A DNA stretch of 5,484 nucleotides from an uncultured Oscillospiraceae bacterium (GTDB taxonomy: Bacteria; Bacillota; Clostridia; Oscillospirales; Acutalibacteraceae): NCBI GenBank assembly GCA_902478455.1, contig CABSLJ010000164.1, positions 1-5,484 of the forward strand, read 5' to 3'. Positions 1 to 5,484 of this stretch are shown here, in pieces; within the stretch, counting starts at the first letter, position 1, and every line of letters begins with the position of its first letter. Position numbers and translations under genes: made by a program. The notes beneath the pieces were generated by a model, which had not been told where the DNA came from, did not search any database, and saw only the letters and a program-made list of their open reading frames with translations.

Positions 1-2624
1 ACGGCAACACTCAGCTTTACCGTGTGGCCATCACGCCCAAGGCTGCCCCTGTCCTCAGCGGCAGCGCCGAGGATTACGCCGGCTACAGCGAAGGTCTTGT
101 GTGGACCGATGAATTCGGCCGCCTGCGCGGACCAGAATCTCTGTTGGCCACCGCGGACGCCATTCACAGCACGAACATGCGTGTTGGCCCCCAAGCCGTC
201 AGTTGCATCTTTGAAAGACTGACCGACGACGGCGCCAACATCAGCGGCGAATTCGGCAAGGTCCTCAGCTTTGATCCGGAAACCAAAGTTCTCGCCTATA
301 CCGATGGAGACAACTACTACCCCGGCCTCCCCACTCCCTTTGAGGAGGGCGACAAGGCCGTTCTGTTCACCCGCGAAGGCAAGCTTATCGGCGAGGCGAC
401 CGTAACCGCTAAAGAACAACTGTCCGGCGGCGCGCACCAAATCACCTTGGACACCGACGTGACGCTCGAGCCGGGCACGCTGATTGAAAATGCCTCGGCC
501 AACTGCGCGGGCGTCACCTTCGACAACTGCCTGATGGACACCACCCGCTCCCGCGGCCTGCTCATCAAGGCCCCCGACGCGACCGTCACCCACTGCACCA
601 TCCGCAATGTAGGCATGGCCGCCATCCTGATCAAACCGGAAACCAAGGACGGCTGGAACGAATGCGGCTATTCCCAGAACATCACCATCACAAACAACCT
701 GTTGGAAAACACCGGCTTCTATGCGTCCAGCAGGGACATTTACTCCCCCATCTCGATCGACAGCGATGGCGCCGCTTACTCCGACCCCGCATATCTGATG
801 CACAGGGATGCCCTGATTGAGAACAATGTCATCCGCAACCGCCATTCTCTCTACGCGGTTTATCTGCACGGCGTGCAGAATGCGCAGATTCTGAACAACG
901 ACTTCGGCGTGCGTAAGGGCCTGACCACTGGGGATGACAAGCAATCCCCCGTTCTAATCAACGGTGCGTACAATGTGGAGGTTTCGGACAATATCTATCC
1001 CACCAAGGCCAGTCCCAAGGTGGAACTCAACGTTGAAACCCGCAAAATTTTCGGTTCCGACATCGAGCAGCCGCCCATCAAGGACTACGTGGACCTGGAG
1101 GTCGCGTCGATCTACACCACCGATGGCTGGCAGGTCGAGCTGACGCTCCGAAACCTGACCGAGGATCGGCAAATCTGCGAGCTGCGCTTTGCGGATACAA
1201 CGGCGTTTGGACTCTTTGCGCCCGGCACGGAGATTCCCAAAGTAACTCTAAATCCGGGAGAAACCCGCAAGCTATATTTCCCGGTTGAGACCATGCCCAG
1301 CGAGATGACGCCGCCCATGACAAGCGTAGGCGTGGATATCTCCGCCGTGCTTCCCGGAATTACGGACGGCGTTTTCACCAGCGACGTGGATTTCAACGGC
1401 GCTGTCCAGGTGGAGATTCCCTCCGTGGACGACATCCAGTGGAACGATATCACCGGAATCCGCAAGCAAATTACAACAAAGGGCGAGCTGATTGACGCGG
1501 AAGCCCGCTTTGCCTGGGATGACAACAACCTTTACCTGCGCGTCGCCGTGCTTGACGACGTGCACTACAACTGCGAGAACCGCGACGAGCTCTGGGACTG
1601 GGATTCGCTCCAGATCGGTCTGGCCCCCGACCGCTCCAACAATGATCTGTACTTTGTTTACAGCATTGGTCTCTTAAGCGACGGTATCCTTAATCTTGTG
1701 GATAACGACACCATCGGCGGCAAGTCGGGCGCATTGACGCAGGAACAGATGCCTTCCACCATCACCCGCGACGAGGCCGGCAAAACAACCACCTATCTGA
1801 TGACCATCCCGTGGAGCCTTTTGGGACTCGACGGCGCGCCCGCTTCGGGCGACGTCGGCGTAGAGATCGTGGTGCACGACAGAGACGCTTCTCTCTCCGA
1901 CCTCAACGAGCCCGGCCGTTGGGAGAGCTATTATATGGAATTCTTCGGCGGCGTGGCGGTCGGCTCCCGGAACAGAGACCCCTCCCTCTTTGGCAGAATC
2001 CTGCTGTTGGATGAGCCCTTCGTGGTACCGGATGCCGAAACCGGTGATCTCCTGGCCGCTCTGGATGAAGCAGAAAAGGTTGATCGCTCCAAGTACACTG
2101 AGACTTCCCTCGAAAAGCTGGATGAAGCCGTCCGCGCGGCAAAGGAGCTGCTGGACAGCGACCTCACCGTGAACGATCAGGACGCGGTCAACGCCGCGGC
2201 TGAAGCTGTCCGTCTGGCGATTTCCGCCCTGGTGACTCATGAAAAGGCAGCGCTTGACGCGCTCTATAACACCAATAAGGACAAGGTGCAGGGCAATTAC
2301 ACAGACGACAGCTGGAAGGTCTTTACCGACGCTCTTGCAGCCGCCAAGGCCGTATTGGAAAATTCCGGTGCAACCGCTACGGACATCGCTAAGGCGCTCC
2401 AGGGATTGCAGGACGCCATCGACGGACTGACGGAAAAGGCGGAAACCTCCAGCGAACCGGAAGAACCCAGCCAGCCAGGCGCATCAAGCGGACCCGCGTC
2501 CTCCGATTCGAGCGAAGGCCCTGGCACCGGCTCAAATCATTCTCCCCTTCTCTTCACGCTTGTCCTACTCCTGGTCTGCTCCGGCTGCGCACTTGCGCTA
2601 CTGAAGAAGCGAATCAAAATTTGA
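1..2624 (+). CDS. Surface-anchored parallel beta-helix protein, GH110-like glycosidase candidate with CBM9-like and FIVAR modules (5' partial)
   Basis: The reading frame is already open at base 3, with no stop or initiation context upstream, so the true start lies outside the window; the GTG at 24 is internal. Numbering from base 3, 873 residues are visible. Residues 1-82 end a beta-helix section with DAIHS (Asp52) and TDDGANISG (Asp75-Asp76). Residues 83-165 form a beta-rich insert. Residues 165-335 are Asn-rich helix coils containing RSRG (182-185), AAIL (206-209) and W218/E220. Residues 362-473 look Ig-like. Residues 473-671 resemble CBM9-like domains (FAWDDNNLYLRVAVLDD and LWDWDSLQIGL). 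Two FIVAR modules span 682-812. A Ser/Pro/Glu linker, GPGTG, a hydrophobic segment and KKRIKI end the protein. Family knowledge: GH110 enzymes are beta-helix alpha-1,3-galactosidases with a comparable motif order and insert. Inference: a wall-attached exo-glycosidase acting outside the cell. A non-catalytic adhesin or another beta-helix glycosidase family is possible. The CDS and its surface location are secure; the GH110 assignment is moderate. Confidence 0.9.
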   Translation, partial: GNTQLYRVAITPKAAPVLSGSAEDYAGYSEGLVWTDEFGRLRGPESLLATADAIHSTNMRVGPQAVSCIFERLTDDGANISGEFGKVLSFDPETKVLAYTDGDNYYPGLPTPFEEGDKAVLFTREGKLIGEATVTAKEQLSGGAHQITLDTDVTLEPGTLIENASANCAGVTFDNCLMDTTRSRGLLIKAPDATVTHCTIRNVGMAAILIKPETKDGWNECGYSQNITITNNLLENTGFYASSRDIYSPISIDSDGAAYSDPAYLMHRDALIENNVIRNRHSLYAVYLHGVQNAQILNNDFGVRKGLTTGDDKQSPVLINGAYNVEVSDNIYPTKASPKVELNVETRKIFGSDIEQPPIKDYVDLEVASIYTTDGWQVELTLRNLTEDRQICELRFADTTAFGLFAPGTEIPKVTLNPGETRKLYFPVETMPSEMTPPMTSVGVDISAVLPGITDGVFTSDVDFNGAVQVEIPSVDDIQWNDITGIRKQITTKGELIDAEARFAWDDNNLYLRVAVLDDVHYNCENRDELWDWDSLQIGLAPDRSNNDLYFVYSIGLLSDGILNLVDNDTIGGKSGALTQEQMPSTITRDEAGKTTTYLMTIPWSLLGLDGAPASGDVGVEIVVHDRDASLSDLNEPGRWESYYMEFFGGVAVGSRNRDPSLFGRILLLDEPFVVPDAETGDLLAALDEAEKVDRSKYTETSLEKLDEAVRAAKELLDSDLTVNDQDAVNAAAEAVRLAISALVTHEKAALDALYNTNKDKVQGNYTDDSWKVFTDALAAAKAVLENSGATATDIAKALQGLQDAIDGLTEKAETSSEPEEPSQPGASSGPASSDSSEGPGTGSNHSPLLFTLVLLLVCSGCALALLKKRIKI
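2046..2438 (+). repeat. Two tandem FIVAR-type three-helix modules
   Basis: Inside the first protein, two adjacent alpha-helical modules of about 65 residues follow the CBM9-like domain, at bases 2046-2237 and 2238-2438. Both follow the FIVAR pattern: a first helix (LLAALDEAEKVDRSKYT; ALDALYNTNKDKVQGNYT), then S-x-x-x-[LF]-x-[DE]-A-x-x-A-A-K (SLEKLDEAVRAAKELL; SWKVFTDALAAAKAVL), then an Ala-rich third helix (AVNAAAEAVRLAISAL; DIAKALQGLQDAIDGL). FIVAR modules are common in wall-attached proteins of Gram-positive bacteria, where they act as stalks or glycan/matrix-binding spacers. Here they would hold the enzymatic part away from the wall. The copies are diverged at DNA level, so this is an old duplication rather than a recent one. 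Confidence 0.8.
2517..2621 (+). other. C-terminal wall-sorting-like signal with non-canonical GPGTG motif
   Basis: The last 35 residues of the first protein read GPGTG, a short NHS-type spacer, about 20 hydrophobic residues (PLLFTLVLLLVCSG and following) and the basic tail KKRIKI just before the stop. This is the three-part layout of a sortase substrate (LPxTG, membrane span, positive tail), with Gly in place of the usual Leu at the first motif position. A Ser/Pro/Glu-rich linker precedes it, as in many wall-spanning proteins. If no sortase accepts GPGTG, the segment would still act as a C-terminal membrane anchor. No sortase gene is in the window. Confidence 0.65.
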
Positions 2625-2711
2625 GCGTGACGTTCGCAGCCTATTCGCAGGTCTGACAGCCTGCTTCTACAAAAGTGTGACAATCTGACAGAGGAACCAT
2701 AAGCAAGGTAT

Positions 2712-2755
2712 TCCAACGAGGAGGGCGCTCCTTCACAGCGTCCCCCTTTGTTGGA
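2712..2755 (+). other. Long imperfect RNA hairpin in the intergenic region (possible terminator or leader structure)
   Basis: The outer arm CCAAC (2713-2717) pairs exactly with GTTGG (2750-2754), and T2712 can pair with A2755. The inner arm 2718-2729 pairs with 2737-2748, with one A-C mismatch and G-T wobbles; T2749 is bulged and the loop is CCTTCAC (2730-2736). The total is about 17 paired positions. It lies 88 bases after the first gene's stop and 142 bases before the second gene's ATG. No T-run follows the 3' arm, so it is not a textbook intrinsic terminator. It may protect the 3' end of the upstream mRNA, terminate weakly, or fold in the leader of the downstream gene. Found by eye; no folding energy was computed. 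Confidence 0.45.
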
Positions 2756-2882
2756 CCGGTCGGAAGCCGTCCGCGCAAAGTTTTCCTCCGTCCATCCGAG
2801 AAAACGCCTTTCACAGTTTCCTTGCCCCACTTTTCCAAAAAAGGCTGAAAAGCCATGATTACCATAAAGAAAACAAAAAAGA

Positions 2883-2888
2883 GAGGTG
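2883..2888 (+). promoter_or_regulatory. Ribosome binding site of the second gene
   Basis: GAGGTG, within the longer AGAGAGGTG, is a strong match to the anti-Shine-Dalgarno complement. It sits 8 bases before the ATG at 2897, an ideal distance, and directly after an A-rich stretch (about 2866-2882) that would keep the site unstructured. It decides the start at 2897 over the in-frame ATG at 2855, which has only a weak AAGG upstream. Confidence 0.8.
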
Positions 2889-2896
2889 TTCTATTC

Positions 2897-2983
2897 ATGC
2901 GCAATCATCCATTCTGGGCACGACTTCTGTCACTCACCCTCGGCTTGCTGCTGCTATTCTCCTGCGTTGGCGCGGCGTTCGCG
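2897..2983 (+). other. Signal peptide of the second protein
   Basis: Twenty-nine residues with Arg at 2 and 9, a Leu-rich core (residues 10-20), and the A-x-A pattern AFA directly before ADPPGN. This is the expected type I signal peptidase site and implies Sec export. If translation instead began at the in-frame ATG 2855, the n-region would gain 14 residues including several lysines (MITIKKTKKRG), and the cleavage site would be unchanged. Confidence 0.85.
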
Positions 2984-5484
2984 GCCGATCCCCCCGGCAA
3001 TTCACTGGAGGGTCTCACCGAGCCGGACAGTCCGTGGGATCACTACCCTTCCACCGACGGACTGGATCAATCGGCGCTCCACACCTACACTCCTGAAGGC
3101 AACTGGGCCTTTGCCCAGGCGCCGGCGGGAACCACAAACTTTACGAACATGAGCGACCTGTACTATATTCCACGGTACAGCCTCTGGTCGGTCGCTTCCG
3201 GCATTGCAGCGGGCGGCGGCCCGGGCGACGTCCGCTGGGTCAGCCCCCAGTTCCGGAGCGATAAATCCATCATGTACAGCTCGGCGATGCCAGCCATGGT
3301 CTACACCGCGCCTGTGTCGGGCACAATCAACATCGCCGCGGCCGCGAAGATCAGCGTAGACTGGTGGGAAGGCGGCGGCCCCAACGGCATGCGGATCGCC
3401 GTTTACAAATCCAACCAGTATGGGGTCATCGTCCCCGTCTGGCCGGTGGGCGAGCGCTGGCAGCTCTTGGGCGGCAGCGCGGGCGCCCCCGGCACCGAGG
3501 GCAACGAGTACACCTTTGAGCCCTATGAGATTTCCATCCAGGCGGGTGAAAAACTGTACTTCGTCATGGATTCCAACGGAAACGACGCTGACGACCGGAT
3601 TTGCTGGGAGCCCACGGTGGCCTACGTCAACGACCAGTACGACGCCGCCAACGACCCCGCGCTGGCTCTGCCGGAAAAGGTAGCCTTTGCTGACGTATTT
3701 CCCTTTGAGAATACGTCGGATAATAATTTTGAGCACGGCAATGGCTGGCGCATGGACGCCGCCCGCGGCGATATCTATACCCCCATGAATTACGTGGGAT
3801 GGAACACCGATTGGAAACAAGGGCGCTATTTTGAGAGCGATGAAGCCGTTGAGGAAGGAACCGTCTTGTGGGACCGCGGCGTTATTCTGGTCAATGACAG
3901 CACCAATTCCTGGCATTGTGATTCGCTGCAAATGTACCCCGCTGCCGGAGGCAACGACGTCGCCTTTACTTACAAGGCTCCCAGAGATGGTGTGCTGAAG
4001 CTCAGTTTTGGCGATGCTTCCTTCGCGCAGGAAGCTGTAGGCAACAAAATCAATCTCGCCGTTTACAAAAACGACGTGCAAATTTGGCCGGAAGAGGGCG
4101 TTTATACCGTACAGCATGACGCGGACGCTTACGATGAACTCAAACTGGCGCTCGAGGATGTTGTATCGGCGACACGGGCCGGAGACCTCTTCCACATTCG
4201 GGCCTCTCTTGTGACGAGCGTCGGCGAATACGCCCTTAAGGTCATGCCCGAGGCCGAGTACACCTCCTTAGAGTACGACGCCGACCTGGACAAGGAATTC
4301 CAGTTTCAGTCCGTGGCCAAGTATTCCTTAAAGGAGCAGTTCTCCACCACCACGCAGGGGGAAAACGGCTGGTGGTACCTCTACGCGCCCATCGGTGAAA
4401 ACGACGTCACTGAGATTCCCGGCTTTTATGAGTGGGCCTGGTGCGCCGGCGTGGAGGATTACAACGTTCCGCAAATCTATGCGGACCCGGCCATCATGCC
4501 CGGCAATATGTATGACGCCATCGTCGCCTTTAAAGCCCCTTACACGGGTAAAATCAAAATCTATACGGAGGGCGGCGTCTGGCTGGACGACAGCACCGGC
4601 GCAGGCGACGCGGGAGACGGCTGCTATTACAGCGTGCAGCTCTCGAGCGACGGAGAGGTCAGCGAACTGATGGCCCCGGTCTTTGTGGAAAACGGCGGGA
4701 CTTCCGAGTTCAAATCGATCGCTCTGGACATCAGAAAGAATGAGTACATCTACTTCCGGGTGAACAAGGGTGCCAACAACTGGCACGACACCCTCAACAT
4801 GAATCCGGCCATCCAATACAGCTCCATTGATTTCGACGACCCCGGCATTGAAGAGGGCCCCGCCGCCGAACGCGAGGACCCCGCCGCCGGCAACAGCCTG
4901 AAGGAAGACCAGTTCCCGCTCGCAGGGCGCGACTACTCCGAGGCCGCAACCTACTCCCTGACGGCGGAGGAATTGACACAGAAGATCATCGCGGGCGACC
5001 TCGAAGAGGGGGCCGTCTATGAAGTGACCGATCATCTGAGCCTCTATTTCGGCGGAATCAGTGCAGAGACGGTGTTCGATCTCAAGAACATCTGCATCCG
5101 CACCTCTCCGAGCGGCTATTCCTACGACGGCCCCAACCCGCTGGGTGAAGGACGCTTCGCGATTTTCGTGGAAGGGACCACCGCCCCCATCACCTTCAAA
5201 AACTTTACTTTGGAGGTCAGCGCCTGGGGTGACTCGGACCTGACGCCTGAGGAGGTTATCAACACCTGGAACTGCGCGGGACTGACCCTGGAAAATGCTG
5301 AGATCAAGGGCGTGACCAACCATGCCGTCCACAGCGTCAACAGTAAAGAGGGCGCTGAAACCCGCCTGATCGGCTGCCGGATTGACGGAGCGTTCAGCGG
5401 CGGTGCGGTCGCCTTCCATGACAACAGCGGCGGTGCGGCCGCGGGGACTCCGTCGGTGACCAGCAGCTGCATCGTCAATGCCGC
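2897..5484 (+). CDS. Secreted multi-domain protein: signal peptide, three beta-sandwich modules, then a beta-helix (3' partial)
   Basis: From the ATG at 2897 the frame stays open for 862 codons and runs off the window, so the C-terminus is missing. Residues 1-29 are a signal peptide: basic start, hydrophobic core LLSLTLGLLLLFSCVGA, and a predicted signal-peptidase-I cut after AFA (residue 29). A lipobox reading (LFSC) is possible but atypical. Residues ~70-646 hold three related beta-rich modules; 647-672 form an acidic Pro/Ala linker. From about residue 704 the chain adopts beta-helix character (VFDLKNICIRT, ITFKNFTLEV, NCAGLTLENAEI, TRLIGCRIDG), matching the coil style of the upstream protein. 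No catalytic motif can be named in the visible part. Family knowledge: beta-helix folds of this kind occur in polysaccharide lyases, glycosidases and adhesins. Inference: an exported glycan-binding or glycan-degrading protein, possibly wall-attached like its neighbour. The exact function is unknown. Confidence 0.9.
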   Translation, partial: MRNHPFWARLLSLTLGLLLLFSCVGAAFAADPPGNSLEGLTEPDSPWDHYPSTDGLDQSALHTYTPEGNWAFAQAPAGTTNFTNMSDLYYIPRYSLWSVASGIAAGGGPGDVRWVSPQFRSDKSIMYSSAMPAMVYTAPVSGTINIAAAAKISVDWWEGGGPNGMRIAVYKSNQYGVIVPVWPVGERWQLLGGSAGAPGTEGNEYTFEPYEISIQAGEKLYFVMDSNGNDADDRICWEPTVAYVNDQYDAANDPALALPEKVAFADVFPFENTSDNNFEHGNGWRMDAARGDIYTPMNYVGWNTDWKQGRYFESDEAVEEGTVLWDRGVILVNDSTNSWHCDSLQMYPAAGGNDVAFTYKAPRDGVLKLSFGDASFAQEAVGNKINLAVYKNDVQIWPEEGVYTVQHDADAYDELKLALEDVVSATRAGDLFHIRASLVTSVGEYALKVMPEAEYTSLEYDADLDKEFQFQSVAKYSLKEQFSTTTQGENGWWYLYAPIGENDVTEIPGFYEWAWCAGVEDYNVPQIYADPAIMPGNMYDAIVAFKAPYTGKIKIYTEGGVWLDDSTGAGDAGDGCYYSVQLSSDGEVSELMAPVFVENGGTSEFKSIALDIRKNEYIYFRVNKGANNWHDTLNMNPAIQYSSIDFDDPGIEEGPAAEREDPAAGNSLKEDQFPLAGRDYSEAATYSLTAEELTQKIIAGDLEEGAVYEVTDHLSLYFGGISAETVFDLKNICIRTSPSGYSYDGPNPLGEGRFAIFVEGTTAPITFKNFTLEVSAWGDSDLTPEEVINTWNCAGLTLENAEIKGVTNHAVHSVNSKEGAETRLIGCRIDGAFSGGAVAFHDNSGGAAAGTPSVTSSCIVNA
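3293..4831 (+). repeat. Three related beta-sandwich modules in the second protein
   Basis: The conserved cores lie at about 3293-3625, 3962-4261 and 4517-4831. Each begins with a matching strand pair: VYTAPVSGTINIA, FTYKAPRDGVLKLS and AFKAPYTGKIKIY. Modules 1 and 3 also share their ends: AGEKLYFVMDSNGNDADD followed by EPTVAY, against KNEYIYFRVNKGANNWHD followed by NPAIQY. Module 2 keeps AGDLFHIRASL but has a different end. Each core is preceded by a Trp/Tyr-rich section (for example NGWRMDA and NGWWYLY), so the full units are about 175-190 residues. Such beta-sandwiches before a beta-helix are most readily explained as glycan-binding modules, but I do not recognise a named CBM family. The copies are well diverged at DNA level. 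Confidence 0.7.

Noticed and set aside
1674..2240. 188-codon open frame on the - strand
   Set aside because: Antisense to the CBM9-like and FIVAR coding region of the first gene; no recognisable motif, so treated as a shadow.
2647..2664. Short hairpin GCAGG/CCTGC as terminator of the first gene
   Set aside because: Only a 5-bp stem with an 8-base loop, followed by TTCTAC rather than a T-run; too weak to call.
2677..2703. Possible sigma-70 promoter: GTGACA (2677-2682) and CATAAG (2698-2703)
   Set aside because: The -35 matches 5 of 6 positions, but the -10 is poor and the spacer is only 15 bases. No better pair was found elsewhere in the intergenic region, so no promoter is annotated; the second gene could also be read from upstream.
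2641..2904. 87-codon - strand frame covering the intergenic region, with a hydrophobic start (FFVFFMVIMAF)
   Set aside because: The hydrophobic stretch is just the complement of the A-rich leader before the second gene. The rest is low-quality sequence, and the frame overlaps the second gene's start and RBS. No convincing SD was seen.
2954..2968. Lipobox (LFSC) making the second protein a lipoprotein
   Set aside because: Phe at the -2 position is atypical, and a good AFA signal-peptidase-I site follows six residues later; ordinary secretion is more likely.
3002..4195. 397-codon open frame on the - strand
   Set aside because: It lies wholly antisense to the second gene, which has a signal peptide, a strong RBS and repeated domains in its own frame. 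The antisense frame has low-complexity Val/Gly/Ala-rich sequence with no recognisable domain, typical of the codon mirror of a GC-rich gene.
4328..5419. 363-codon open frame on the - strand
   Set aside because: Also antisense to the second gene. The + strand frame shows beta-strand and beta-helix patterns here, while the antisense product shows no domain, and no RBS-like start was evident.

Overview
The window holds two large, co-directional (+ strand) genes for secreted, multi-domain proteins. Both are cut by the window edges and they are separated by a 272-base intergenic region. No RNA genes, transposases, CRISPR arrays or housekeeping genes are visible. The best guess for the source is a moderately GC-rich Gram-positive anaerobe of the Clostridia (Bacillota), possibly gut-associated. 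This rests on the tandem FIVAR modules, the C-terminal wall-sorting-like tail (PxTG-type motif, hydrophobic stretch, basic end), the strong GAGAGGTG Shine-Dalgarno sequence and a typical Gram-positive signal peptide. No taxonomic marker gene is present, so this is inference.

Region 1 (bases 1-2624) is the C-terminal ~873 residues of a surface protein. In order it carries the end of a right-handed parallel beta-helix with an Asp-Asp motif, a small beta-rich insert, more beta-helix coils, an Ig-like beta-sandwich, a CBM9-like carbohydrate-binding domain, two FIVAR three-helix modules, a Ser/Pro/Glu linker and a wall-anchor tail. The order and spacing of the helix motifs resemble glycoside hydrolase family 110 (alpha-1,3-galactosidases), so a glycan-cleaving enzyme held on the cell surface is the leading hypothesis.

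Region 2 (2625-2896) is the intergenic leader. It has a long imperfect hairpin (2712-2755), a second hairpin that overlaps it, an A-rich stretch and the ribosome binding site of the next gene. No convincing promoter or classical U-tract terminator can be assigned.

Region 3 (2897-5484, running off the end) is a second secreted protein that stays open for 862 codons. It has a signal peptide, three related beta-sandwich modules of roughly 175-190 residues, an acidic Pro/Ala linker and the beginning of another beta-helix. One helix coil shares the pattern NCAG-[VL]-T with the first protein, so the two may be paralogues or members of one family of surface beta-helix proteins. Together they look like part of a surface glycan-binding and glycan-degrading locus; substrate and activity are not proven by the sequence.
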